Assembly (NCBI GenBank): GCA_030589835.1
Contig: JAUUZS010000058.1
Span: 1-12,311, forward strand
DNA length: 12,311 nt
DNA from: Cyclobacteriaceae bacterium
GTDB lineage: Bacteria > Bacteroidota > Bacteroidia > Cytophagales > Cyclobacteriaceae
Reading direction: 5' to 3'
Shown: positions 1 through 8,036 of the stretch, piece after piece
Layout: every line of letters begins with the position of its first letter
Numbering within the stretch: the stretch's first letter is position 1
Notes under the pieces: model-generated
The model's input: the letters and a program-made list of their open reading frames with translations, nothing else
Told to the model about the DNA's origin: nothing
The model's database searches: none
Translations under genes and position numbers: made by a program

Positions 1-594
1 AATCTGGCTAAGGGCAAACTCTTGTTCCCCAAAATAATCCGTAGCTCGATATTTCTCCTTGTTGCATTGCTATCAATGGCTTGGCTATTAATCAATTATT
101 ATCCCGGTACCATCGGCAAAAAAGAGACAGTAGCCAAATATGGAGATACGGATTTCACCCTGGATATGTATGGGTGGAACCAAATAAAAACCGGTTTCGG
201 AAAGATCGTCAAAAGAGACTCGATTCAAAATAATATGCCCGGTGATGCACCGATTATCAATCCAAAATATTTCCCGGGCACAGAAATTGACTACTATGTT
301 GGCAGGCCATTGGGCAAGAAAATATTCGTAATGGGGTCATTACAAAATATTCATAAATATGCATGGATCAATCAGGACAGAGGGTGGTTGAAAGAGGGAG
401 ATGATGTGTATATGATCTCGACAAGCAATTGGTATAAAGATCCCTTTCAATATTATTCCGATAACTTTAATCAGATCATTCCTTCTGACACCATTGAAAT
501 TAAACGATCCGGAAAATTGGCGTATTATGCTTTTGTATATCGACTGAAAGGCTATAAGGGAAATATTGCTGACCCTTTAAATGAATTAGAATAA
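1..594 (+). CDS. C-terminal part of a membrane glycosyltransferase (GT39/GT83, ArnT/PMT-like)
   Basis: The frame is open from base 1 to a TAA at 592-594 (197 codons), so the true start probably lies outside the window; the TTG at 22 is unlikely to be it. Near the N-end of the visible part is one hydrophobic membrane helix (SSIFLLVALLSMAWLLI). The rest, about 165 residues, is soluble and has the patterns DMYGW, KYFPG, DYYVGRPLGKK and IHKYAWIN. From memory these resemble the C-terminal soluble region of Bacteroidota lipid-linked-sugar glycosyltransferases of the ArnT/PMT type. Those enzymes move a sugar from a polyprenyl-phosphate carrier to an acceptor at the outer face of the inner membrane. 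The catalytic N-terminal membrane part is not visible, so neither donor nor acceptor can be named. It converges with the M48 gene on the other strand. I am fairly sure it is a real gene, less sure of the family. Confidence 0.6.
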   Translation, partial: NLAKGKLLFPKIIRSSIFLLVALLSMAWLLINYYPGTIGKKETVAKYGDTDFTLDMYGWNQIKTGFGKIVKRDSIQNNMPGDAPIINPKYFPGTEIDYYVGRPLGKKIFVMGSLQNIHKYAWINQDRGWLKEGDDVYMISTSNWYKDPFQYYSDNFNQIIPSDTIEIKRSGKLAYYAFVYRLKGYKGNIADPLNELE

Positions 595-730
595 TACCTC
601 CTTTTTTTTGTGACAATAGCGATAATGGAGGCAGGTACCACCAATCTGTTAAACACCCATATGGTCGGCGCCCTGGATTTCACCATCACAAACCTTTTAT
701 TATTTGGAGTGAACTAAAGTTTAAAGTGCT

Positions 731-757
731 TAAAGTTGAGAAGAATTTTCAACTTTA
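731..757. repeat. Perfect 9-bp inverted repeat in a convergent gap
   Basis: TAAAGTTGA (731-739) is mirrored by TCAACTTTA (749-757) around a 9-nt loop. It lies between the ends of two convergent genes and directly beside the second hairpin at 759-781. No T-run follows on either strand, so it is not a textbook terminator, but it may help end one of the transcripts. Confidence 0.5.
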
Positions 758-758
758 G

Positions 759-781
759 GCCTGCCTTGCCGGTAGGCAGGC
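759..781. repeat. GC-rich palindromic element (GCCTGCCT...AGGCAGGC)
   Basis: An 8-bp perfect stem (GCCTGCCT / AGGCAGGC) with a 7-nt loop stands out from its A/T-rich surroundings. It resembles short GC-rich palindromes that I recall being scattered between genes in Bacteroidota genomes. A degenerate half-copy lies at 1718-1731 on the other side of the M48 gene. It may act as a bidirectional terminator or mRNA-stabilising hairpin, or be a REP-like repeat. Copy number in the genome would decide between these. Confidence 0.5.
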
Positions 782-862
782 ACTATAAATACTTGGAATT
801 CTAGGCACTTTTCTGGCTTGTCCAGGTTCGACATCTACAATCCTTGACCTTTCAGCTTTCAT

Positions 863-1660
863 CTATTCATTCTTATAATATTTGAGTGCTTCAGGAATTT
901 GCGCATTGAGATCATTGATCCGTGTTTCATGCGTGGGGTGGGTTGATAAAAATTCTGCTGGTGCCCCTCCTCCACTTTGTGCGGCCATGCGTTCCCAAAA
1001 TTTTGGGGCCTCTCTGGGGTCATAATTTGCCATAGCCATAAAAATCAATCCCATCTTGTCGGCCTCGGATTCATGCAACCGACTGAAAGGAAGCATGGCC
1101 CCAAAGTTGGAAGCGATGCCAAAGGCCGCCCCGAAAAGCATCCTGGTCTCATCGGGCTTGTTCGCCAGGGCTTCATCAAGCATTTCACCACCCATCTGCT
1201 GTAACAATCCTTGGCTCATACGCTCACTTCCGTGATTGGCAATGGCGTGAGCCACTTCATGGCCCATCACAACAGCCACGCCCGTCTCATCCTGGCAGAT
1301 CGGCAGGATTCCAGTATAAAAAACAACCTTTCCCCCGGGCATACACCAGGCATTTACCACATTTTCATCAATCAAATTAAATTCCCAGGAATACCCTTCC
1401 AGTTGATCTGAAAAACCATTTTGAGCCATAAACGCTTCCACTGCTTTTTGGATCCTCACACCCACACGCTTCACCATTTCCTCTTGTTGGCGATTGCCTG
1501 ATAGGTTGGCGCTATCCAATACGGTTTTATAATTATCATAGCTCATCGGCAGCAACTCACTATTTGAAATCAATGACAGCTGCTTTCTCCCGGTAATGGG
1601 GACGGTAGCGCAATTGTACCCCAACAAGGTGATAAAAAATATAAATATGATCTTTTTCAT
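863..1660 (-). CDS. M48-family zinc metallopeptidase, probable lipoprotein
   Basis: A 265-residue envelope protease of the M48 group that includes Oma1, LoiP and BepA-like enzymes, which degrade or quality-control envelope proteins. The zinc site is complete: HEVAH at residues 134-138, with the third ligand Glu197 in HESEAD (196-201). The conserved STHPTHETRI block follows near the C-end. The N-end MKKIIFIFFITLLGYNC is a signal peptide; Cys17 is probably lipidated although GYNC is a poor lipobox, and ATVPITGRKQL right after it is typical of the family. I chose the ATG at 1660 because the frame's longer version starts with TTG at 1696 and would put 12 odd residues ahead of the signal peptide. 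The gene diverges from the FAH-fold gene and converges on the glycosyltransferase. There is no adjacent partner in the same direction, so it is probably transcribed alone. Its substrate is unknown. Confidence 0.93.
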   Translation of the reverse strand: MKKIIFIFFITLLGYNCATVPITGRKQLSLISNSELLPMSYDNYKTVLDSANLSGNRQQEEMVKRVGVRIQKAVEAFMAQNGFSDQLEGYSWEFNLIDENVVNAWCMPGGKVVFYTGILPICQDETGVAVVMGHEVAHAIANHGSERMSQGLLQQMGGEMLDEALANKPDETRMLFGAAFGIASNFGAMLPFSRLHESEADKMGLIFMAMANYDPREAPKFWERMAAQSGGGAPAEFLSTHPTHETRINDLNAQIPEALKYYKNE

Positions 1661-1711
1661 AAGCTTAAAAATTTTTAAAACATTGTCATTTAACAAATTA
1701 TTAACATGCCT

Positions 1712-1750
1712 TTGCGCGCCTGCCTATCGGCTGACAGCACTTGAGCGCAA
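1712..1750. repeat. Imperfect inverted repeat between divergent M48 and FAH genes
   Basis: TTGCGC (1712-1717) is mirrored by GCGCAA (1745-1750). The 27-nt spacer begins with GCCTGCCTATCGGC, which matches the reverse complement of the 759-781 palindrome in 13 of 14 bases before similarity is lost. It lies about 50 nt upstream of the M48 start, so it could be a regulatory site or a decayed copy of the repeat. I see no good TAnnTTTG promoter for either divergent gene. Confidence 0.3.
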
Positions 1751-1930
1751 TCCCAGGTATGTTGTGTTTTATTATTCAAAATTCATTTTACATTAAGTTG
1801 ATGCAAAAAAAAAGGATATCATCGGAATTGACAATCTAAATATTAAAAAGATGTCCAAATAATGAAATTTTCATGCATTCGCTTTATTTGTACGACAAGG
1901 CTTTATAATTTCGGCCTCAAATATAACAAT

Positions 1931-2542
1931 ATGAAGATTCTGGCCATAGGCAGAAATTACACGGCACATATCGAAGAGCTTAATAATGAGCGACCGGATG
2001 AACCCGTGATATTCACCAAACCTGAAACGGCATTGATACTGAAAAATGCTCCGTTTTACTATCCTGATTTTTCTAAAAACATTCATTATGAAGTTGAAAT
2101 CATATTGAGGATATGCAAGAACGGGAAATATATTGATAGAAAATTCGCTCATAATTACTTTGATGCACTGGGAGTGGGCATTGACTTTACAGCCCGGGAC
2201 CTCCAGGACAAAGCAAAAGCCAAGGGCCTCCCCTGGGACTTAGCCAAAGGATTTAATGGATCAGCCCCCATATCAAAATTTATTGATAAATCAGAATTTG
2301 CAGACATCAAAAACTTAAATTTTAGTTTGAATCTGGATGGAGAACAAAAACAACTCGGGAACACATCCCTTATGCTCTTTGAATTTGAAGATATAATAGC
2401 ATATATCTCAAAATTTATTTTGCTAAAAAAAGGCGATATCATTTTTACGGGCACTCCTAAAGGAGTTGGGCCAATTGAAATTGGGAATAAATTGGAAGCA
2501 TTTATTGAGAATGAAAAGTTACTGGAAGTTGGTATTAAGTAG
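1931..2542 (+). CDS. Fumarylacetoacetate hydrolase-fold enzyme (FAHD1/YcgM-like acylpyruvase type)
   Basis: A 203-residue single-domain cytoplasmic enzyme. The family cleaves or decarboxylates small beta-dicarbonyl acids; close relatives are acylpyruvate hydrolases and oxaloacetate decarboxylases. Family blocks appear in order: GRNYTAH (7-13), PVIFTKPETALI (25-36), HYEVEIILRI (52-61), GVGIDFTARDLQ (81-92), PWDLAKGFNGSAP (101-113) and GDIIFTGTPKGVGPI (168-182). The divalent-metal ligands expected from FAHD1 are present as Glu54, Glu56 and Asp85. The frame can begin at an ATG at 1862, but the extra 23 residues are unlike the family, whose proteins start right before the GRNY block, so I use 1931. 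The last 32 nt overlap the M23 gene, so the two are probably co-transcribed and translationally coupled. The exact substrate cannot be read from sequence. Confidence 0.92.
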   Translation: MKILAIGRNYTAHIEELNNERPDEPVIFTKPETALILKNAPFYYPDFSKNIHYEVEIILRICKNGKYIDRKFAHNYFDALGVGIDFTARDLQDKAKAKGLPWDLAKGFNGSAPISKFIDKSEFADIKNLNFSLNLDGEQKQLGNTSLMLFEFEDIIAYISKFILLKKGDIIFTGTPKGVGPIEIGNKLEAFIENEKLLEVGIK

Positions 2543-4436
2543 GGGCGCTCTTTTTGCGATACTGTTTGTTCATGTATTTATTGTAAATGTCGATGGCCAG
2601 GAAAATCCATATATGTTTCCTGTCAGGCCAAATCAGCAGAACTATCTATCCGGTACCATGGGTGAATTACGTGGCTCTCATTTTCATGCAGGAATTGATA
2701 TCAAAACAGGTGGCGCTACAGGCCTCAATATATATGCTGCTGCAGATGGGTATATCTCCAGGATCAAAGTAGATGGAGGAGGATATGGAAATGCATTGTA
2801 CATTGCACATCCTCAATTGGGCACCACGACAGTTTATGGACATTTAAAAAATTACAATAAAGATATTGCTGAATATGTCTTAAAAGAGCAGTATAAACAC
2901 CAACGCTTTTCTGTAAATCTATTCCCGGACAAAGAATCCTTTAGCGTAAAAAAAGGGGATGTCGTTGCCCTTTCAGGAAATTCAGGAAGCTCAGGAGGAC
3001 CTCATCTACATTTTGAAATCAGGGATAAATTACAAAGGCCTCTCAACCCACTGGATTTTGGTTTTGCTGAAATCAAGGATAATATCAGCCCTACAGTTCA
3101 GAAAATTGGTATAAAAACCATGAACAAAGAATCCAGGATCAACAACCAGTTTGGCTTTTTTGAATTTACACCCACAAAATCAAATAACGTATATACCATA
3201 AACCAGACTCTGGAGGTGTATGGGGAAATAGGCCTTTCGTTCATGGGATATGACCGGCTCAATGACGCATCCAACAGAAATGGCATTCCGCATATCAATA
3301 TGCTGATGGATGACGAGCAAGTCATTGATATTACAATTGACAAAGTACCCTTTAGCAAGACCCGGCATATATTATGTTATCGGGATTACAAGATTAAAGT
3401 CCGTGAAAACAAAAGTTTTCAAAAACTATTTATCGATCATGGAAATGAGCTGAATATTTATAATAGCGATTCAAACAAGGGAAGGATATCCATTAAGGAC
3501 ACCTTGGTGCACAAGCTTACAATCACCCTACAAGATGCCTACGAAAATACTACGATTATTAAGATGAAAATAAAAGGTACCGAGCCCGAAGTATCAGCAG
3601 TAAACAAATCGGGCAGTTTTAAACCATATCGTCATTTTGTATTTGACAACACGCTCGTATTTATGGACAATAAAGCTGAGCATAATGGTTTTTTTGCAAA
3701 TGTTTACGCCAACAGGATGCGTTATGAGTTGTCTTCCAGCTATTACGTGAACGACTATTCGGTATATCTTTGGGACCTGCGTACCGGTATACCGGATTCG
3801 ATCGAAATGTGCGGAAAAAAAATATATCCCGGACTGGAAATGATTGTGCCCTCAGAATCTGATTTCAACTATTTCAAACCGGAATTTGATCTTCATTTCT
3901 ATAAAAAAACGCTTTTTGATACACTATATCTGAAAACAGATTATATGGATGAACTGGCAAATGACAAAGAATTTTTTGAGATTAGTGAAAACATTTACCC
4001 TTTAAAGCAAAACATGAAAGTAAGCTTAAAGCCCAAAATGTCCTATCCGAACAAAGAAAAAGTATCTGCCTATTATACCACCAATCTAAAGAATTTTAGT
4101 TTCCAGGGTGGAAAATGGGTAAACAATAAATATGAATTTAGAACCAGAACGCTAGGAAAATATACATTGTTAGCCGATACTGTCCCACCAAGGATAAAAG
4201 TGGTACAGCAAAACAAAGATCACTTCAGGTGCTACATCAGCGACAAAATGTCTGGCGTAAAAGACTACGAACTCACGATAAATGGCAAGTGGGTGTTGAT
4301 GAATTACGATCCTAAACGAAATTATATCTGGACTGAAAAATTGGACAAGTCTATACCCTTTAGCGGAAAACTGGAACTAAAAGTCCGTGATAATGTTAAT
4401 AATGAAAAGATATACACCACTACCCTAACAAAATAA
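2511..4436 (+). CDS. Secreted M23 (LytM-type) peptidase with a long C-terminal extension
   Basis: A 641-residue periplasmic or surface protein. Residues 1-30 are a signal peptide ending VNVDGQ. The M23 domain spans about 50-185: HFHAGID gives the zinc ligands His59 and Asp63, VYGHL gives His111, and HLHFEI gives His165 and His167, so the active site is complete. Enzymes of this family cut peptide cross-links in peptidoglycan; some act only as regulators, but nothing here suggests loss of activity. About 450 further residues are beta-rich and of no family I recognise, except that the last ~86 (from DTVPPRIKVV) look like a bacterial Ig-like domain. The start at 2511 puts the signal peptide first; the same frame has an earlier ATG at 2466, which would bury it. 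It overlaps the FAH-fold gene by 32 nt and stops 2 nt before the peroxiredoxin gene. I see no sorting tail, so it is probably periplasmic. Confidence 0.92.
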   Translation: MKSYWKLVLSRGALFAILFVHVFIVNVDGQENPYMFPVRPNQQNYLSGTMGELRGSHFHAGIDIKTGGATGLNIYAAADGYISRIKVDGGGYGNALYIAHPQLGTTTVYGHLKNYNKDIAEYVLKEQYKHQRFSVNLFPDKESFSVKKGDVVALSGNSGSSGGPHLHFEIRDKLQRPLNPLDFGFAEIKDNISPTVQKIGIKTMNKESRINNQFGFFEFTPTKSNNVYTINQTLEVYGEIGLSFMGYDRLNDASNRNGIPHINMLMDDEQVIDITIDKVPFSKTRHILCYRDYKIKVRENKSFQKLFIDHGNELNIYNSDSNKGRISIKDTLVHKLTITLQDAYENTTIIKMKIKGTEPEVSAVNKSGSFKPYRHFVFDNTLVFMDNKAEHNGFFANVYANRMRYELSSSYYVNDYSVYLWDLRTGIPDSIEMCGKKIYPGLEMIVPSESDFNYFKPEFDLHFYKKTLFDTLYLKTDYMDELANDKEFFEISENIYPLKQNMKVSLKPKMSYPNKEKVSAYYTTNLKNFSFQGGKWVNNKYEFRTRTLGKYTLLADTVPPRIKVVQQNKDHFRCYISDKMSGVKDYELTINGKWVLMNYDPKRNYIWTEKLDKSIPFSGKLELKVRDNVNNEKIYTTTLTK

Positions 4437-4438
4437 AA

Positions 4439-4891
4439 ATGAAATTAAAAGCAGGAGATATCGCCCCGGATTTTTCAGTGAAGGATCAGAAAGGGAATAC
4501 GGTTAAACTATCAGATTTTAAAGGCAAAAAAGTAGTCTTGTATTTTTATCCAAAAGACAGCACTCCAGGCTGCACAGCTGAGGCATGCAACCTTCGGGAC
4601 AACTATGAGGCATTGCAAAATGCAGGGTACGAAATTTTAGGCGTCAGCAAGGACAGTGAAAAATCGCATCAAAAATTCATTGACAAATATGAATTGCCGT
4701 TTACCCTGTTGGCTGACGAGGAAAAAGAAATCCATGATAAGTATGGCACGTGGATAGAAAAATCGATGTACGGCCGTAAATACATGGGTACCGCAAGGGT
4801 TACTTTTTTGGTCGATGCACAGGGCAAGATCGAAGAGATCATAGAAAAGGTGAAGACCAAAGATCACACTGCACAGATATTGAAGAATTAA
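4439..4891 (+). CDS. bcp: Thioredoxin-dependent peroxiredoxin, Prx Q / BCP family
   Basis: A 150-residue cytoplasmic peroxidase that reduces hydrogen peroxide and organic hydroperoxides, using thioredoxin as reductant. The active-site block PKDSTPGCTAEAC holds the peroxidatic Cys45 and the resolving Cys50 five residues later, the atypical 2-Cys pattern of this family. The fold starts with GDIAPDFSVKDQ and ends with TFLVDAQGKIEEI, and the length is normal. The ATG lies only 2 nt after the stop of the M23 gene, so it is very probably the last gene of that operon. About 100 nt without a gene follow before the vWA gene, with no clear terminator. The oxidative-stress role has no obvious link to its two operon partners. 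Confidence 0.96.
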   Translation: MKLKAGDIAPDFSVKDQKGNTVKLSDFKGKKVVLYFYPKDSTPGCTAEACNLRDNYEALQNAGYEILGVSKDSEKSHQKFIDKYELPFTLLADEEKEIHDKYGTWIEKSMYGRKYMGTARVTFLVDAQGKIEEIIEKVKTKDHTAQILKN

Positions 4892-4994
4892 TATTGGAAG
4901 GATTGCCAGGTGCTGGGTGAGAATACCATTATATTAATACCTTGATTTAGAAATTTTATATACTTTTAAAGAATCATTCACCGTTTTACATACG

Positions 4995-6383
4995 ATGCTT
5001 CATTTTTTAAAATATTCGCTTTTTGTAGTATTATTTTCCGTGGTATCGCCATTTATCCGGGCTCAAAAACCTCAACAATCCCTGCCTGAAAAAACCAGGA
5101 TATTATTTCTTCTTGACGGCTCGGGAAGTATGCTTGCCAAATGGGAAAATACGTATAGAATTGCTGTTGCGAAAAAACTATTGACCGACTTGGTTGACTC
5201 CCTCCGGTCTGATGAAAACCTGGAATTGGCCCTACGAATTTACGGACATCAATACGACCGAAGATTGCGTCGGTGTGATGACACCAAACTTGAAGCTCCA
5301 TTTGCTGAAAACAATCATGACCGAATCATTAATGTACTTAAGAATATAGGGCCAAAAGGCACCACTCCCATAGCATACGCCCTGGAGCAGGCAGCTAATG
5401 ATTTTCCGAGAAATGATAGGGCGAGAAATATCATTATCATTATTACAGATGGGATCGAATCGTGTGACGGAGACCCTTGTGCTGTATCCCTGGCCCTGCA
5501 GCGAAAAGGCATTTTCCTGAAGCCGTTTATTATCGGAATTGGAATGGACAAAAATTTTGAGGATCAATTTGGCTGCATGGGCTCTTTTTATGATGCTACA
5601 AACATCAATGGATTTCGACATGCCTTGAGCAAGGCGCTGTTTCAAAGTCTAGGAAAAACAACAGTATCTGTAGAGTTACTCGACCTGAACAATGAGGCAA
5701 ATGAAACGAATGTGAATGTTTCTTTTATCAATCATTTTACGCAGTCTTCTGCTTTTGAATTTGTGCATTACAGGGATAATTCCGGCAGTCCCGACTCTGT
5801 GGATATCGATCCTGTGCTTTCGTACGATCTGGTGGTAAATACCATTCCCCCGGTAAGAAAGAATAATGTAGAAATACTAGCCGGGCAGCACAATGTATTG
5901 AAAATAAAAACCCCACAAGGAAAAATCCATATCAGTCAGCCCGGACACACGGAGTATAAAAATGGTGTTTTGGCTATGATAAGGAAGGCCAATAATCCTA
6001 ATATACTATCAACTATTCACTTGCCAGGGACAGAAAAACTGCTTGTAGGCAGCTACGATATCGAATGCACCACCCTCCCGAGAAGGATTTTCAAAAATGT
6101 TATAATAGGGCAAAGTGAAACGACAGAACTGCAAATTGACCAGCCAGGGGTAGTCAATTTTGTGGCCACATCAACGGGCATAGGAAGTATTTATGAATTA
6201 TTCGAGGATGGCAGCCAAAAATGGATTTACAACCTTGCCACAGACCAGCTAAGAAATACGGTTGCCATACAGCCAGGGAAGTATAAAGTAGTGTTTCGAT
6301 CCGGGAAAGCCAAAGGGAGCAAATTTACTTCCATCAACGAATTTGAAATCAAACCAGGGTCATCTCTGAACATCAGGATGTAA
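4995..6383 (+). CDS. Secreted von Willebrand factor A protein with C-terminal beta repeats
   Basis: A 462-residue exported protein. Residues 1-24 are a signal peptide (FSVVSPFIRAQ). The vWA domain (about 34-220) has a full metal-ion-dependent adhesion site: DGSGS at 41-45, Thr123/Thr124 in KGTTP, and Asp152 in ITDG. It should therefore bind a divalent metal and a protein ligand. Cysteines at 94, 157, 162 and 194 (RRCDD, ESCDGDPC, FGCMG) are even in number and suit disulfides outside the cytoplasm. After it, about 226-462, I see a beta-rich region with a period near 76 residues: YDLVVNTIPP at 277, YDIECTTLPR at 354 and YKVVFRSGKA at 430, each followed by an [I/E]-x-x-G turn. There is no T9SS sorting tail or transmembrane anchor. 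It is convergent with the histidine kinase, with 6 nt between stops. A weak promoter-like TTG (4942) and TACTTTTA (4961) lie upstream with a short 16-nt spacer. Binding partner unknown. Confidence 0.85.
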   Translation: MLHFLKYSLFVVLFSVVSPFIRAQKPQQSLPEKTRILFLLDGSGSMLAKWENTYRIAVAKKLLTDLVDSLRSDENLELALRIYGHQYDRRLRRCDDTKLEAPFAENNHDRIINVLKNIGPKGTTPIAYALEQAANDFPRNDRARNIIIIITDGIESCDGDPCAVSLALQRKGIFLKPFIIGIGMDKNFEDQFGCMGSFYDATNINGFRHALSKALFQSLGKTTVSVELLDLNNEANETNVNVSFINHFTQSSAFEFVHYRDNSGSPDSVDIDPVLSYDLVVNTIPPVRKNNVEILAGQHNVLKIKTPQGKIHISQPGHTEYKNGVLAMIRKANNPNILSTIHLPGTEKLLVGSYDIECTTLPRRIFKNVIIGQSETTELQIDQPGVVNFVATSTGIGSIYELFEDGSQKWIYNLATDQLRNTVAIQPGKYKVVFRSGKAKGSKFTSINEFEIKPGSSLNIRM

Positions 6384-6389
6384 ATCGCC

Positions 6390-8036
6390 TTATGGCACCA
6401 TTTGGTTCGGGAACTCTACTATAAATGTACTTCCCATTTCCGGCTGCGATTTCACAATGATCTTGCCCTTGAGCTTATTTAAGGCTTCTTTTACAATATA
6501 CAATCCCAGTCCTGCCCCAGTTGCCTGATCATGCCCGCGATAAAATAAATCAAAAATCTTTTTCTGAACCTTTTGCTCCATGCCAAGCCCATTGTCCTCA
6601 AAAGAAATAAAAATCCTATCCCCTTTTGCTTGCGAGGTGATTTTTAAGAATGATCCCGTCAGTTCTTTATTTCGGTATTTAATAGCATTAGAAATAATAT
6701 TATTCAATACAATTTTCAACCTCAACTTATCCGAATACAATTCTTTGACCTTTAAATCAATAGATACCTGTATATGTGCATATTCATCTTGATATTCGAA
6801 AGCACTCAGGCTGTTTTTTAAATGCTCTTCCAGATTTAATTTTTCTATGGTCAATTCTGCCCTTGTGCTTCGTGAGAAATCAAGGACCTCCTTAATAAAT
6901 TCATCTAGCTTTATCACACTCTTATTGATAAGGAACAAATACTTTTGCAACATATCCTTATCAGAATCAGTAACTGCTAAATTCACCAGGCCTTTAATGG
7001 ATTTTAAGGGGGAGCTCAGATCATGTGAAACACTATAAACGAACCGGTCTAACTCCTCATTTACCTTTTTGAGTTTATCGTTCTGCGCTTTCATTGTAAT
7101 ATGGGCATGTTTATTATCTGATATCACTCTTCCAATAATATAGGTGGCAACAAATAACAGGCATAATGCAAGGTAAATTGAATTTTCTCCCTTGAGGTCT
7201 TCGAGGGAGGGGGATGCCCCGCTAAAAAACAGGTAATAAATCACGTAGGCATTTATAAAAATGGCCAGATTACTCATTATAGAAAAAGAAAATCCTCGCT
7301 TTGCGGAAATCAAAATGGCTATAAGGCCATATACAAACCAATACTCAATGAAATCAACAAAAAAGTTAAGCGCGACAAGCAGTATTATAAGTATAACAAC
7401 CCAAAGTAAATCCCCTTTATTCTTTAAGGATGTAAACCTGATATTCAATCCTGGCTTTTTATATATAACACTGAGCTTTAGCCGTGATACGTAGAAGGAA
7501 AAAAAGTACAATACCGGAATGCTCACACTTATAATAGTAAGAAATTCCGCCAAAAAGATATTTAGTGCTTTTACTGCGTTAAGCTCATGGTTGATATCCG
7601 GCAGGGAAAAGAAAATTATTTCGTGAAGTATAATAAGGGCCAAAACAGGGACACCAACACCAAACAAGATAAATGATATCAGATTTTTTATATCCGGCAG
7701 CCAGCATTCCCCTTTGTATTTCTTACTAAATGTCCACCAGCTTAAAAATACGGTTATTGACTCTGGCAATGCGTGAATGGGATAAAACAACAAATCTGGC
7801 CTTCCCCACAAACCTGCGGATAGTATTGAATTTAAATACAATGGCAAAATAACCCTCGGGCCAAACCAATGTACCAAAGCAATCCCCATTACTGTGGTGA
7901 AGTAAATCTTTGACCATCCTGAATTAATTTGAAACAGTAGCGAAACATGGGTCCATAAATGGAAAAACACTAAAAAAAGAAGAAAAAGCAATGCTTCTTG
8001 TATAAATAGAATTTTTTTGTCTTTTAGTGCTATCAT
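6390..8036 (-). CDS. Orphan membrane sensor histidine kinase, MASE1-like sensor
   Basis: With the ATG at 8036 this is a 548-residue inner-membrane kinase. The N-terminal ~310 residues hold about eight hydrophobic helices, with MGIALVHWFGPRVILPLYL early on, which resembles the MASE1 sensor domain. A short linker with coiled-coil character (KAQNDKLKKVNEELDRF) leads to the HisKA block SVSHDLSSPLKSIKG, whose phosphorylated histidine is residue 338. The ATPase domain is complete: N-box NNIISNAIKYRN (445-456), DNGLGM, FDLFYRG and GAGLGLYIVK. There is no receiver domain and no response regulator next to it, so its partner is encoded elsewhere. The frame can extend to a TTG at 8072, but the promoter at 8074-8103 predicts a transcript starting near 8067, which excludes it. 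The signal is unknown; MASE1 ligands are generally uncharacterised. Confidence 0.92.
   Translation of the reverse strand: MIALKDKKILFIQEALLFLLFLVFFHLWTHVSLLFQINSGWSKIYFTTVMGIALVHWFGPRVILPLYLNSILSAGLWGRPDLLFYPIHALPESITVFLSWWTFSKKYKGECWLPDIKNLISFILFGVGVPVLALIILHEIIFFSLPDINHELNAVKALNIFLAEFLTIISVSIPVLYFFSFYVSRLKLSVIYKKPGLNIRFTSLKNKGDLLWVVILIILLVALNFFVDFIEYWFVYGLIAILISAKRGFSFSIMSNLAIFINAYVIYYLFFSGASPSLEDLKGENSIYLALCLLFVATYIIGRVISDNKHAHITMKAQNDKLKKVNEELDRFVYSVSHDLSSPLKSIKGLVNLAVTDSDKDMLQKYLFLINKSVIKLDEFIKEVLDFSRSTRAELTIEKLNLEEHLKNSLSAFEYQDEYAHIQVSIDLKVKELYSDKLRLKIVLNNIISNAIKYRNKELTGSFLKITSQAKGDRIFISFEDNGLGMEQKVQKKIFDLFYRGHDQATGAGLGLYIVKEALNKLKGKIIVKSQPEMGSTFIVEFPNQMVP

Noticed and set aside
596..637. 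Inverted repeat CCTCC ... GGAGG after the glycosyltransferase stop, considered as a terminator
   Set aside because: The arms are short and about 24 nt apart, the T-run lies inside the loop instead of after the stem, and pairing beyond five bases needs gaps.
1862..1930. Earlier ATG for the FAH-fold gene adding 23 residues
   Set aside because: The added residues are Cys- and Phe-rich, unlike the family, and the conserved N-terminal GRNY block follows the second ATG at the usual distance.
4892..4994. Possible terminator or promoter between the peroxiredoxin and vWA genes
   Set aside because: I found no stable hairpin, and the TTG / TACTTTTA pair has only a 16-nt spacer and a mismatch, too weak to list as a site.
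5232..5645. 137-codon open frame on the minus strand inside the vWA gene
   Set aside because: It lies entirely within a coding region whose product has a complete MIDAS; the antisense translation has no recognisable feature.
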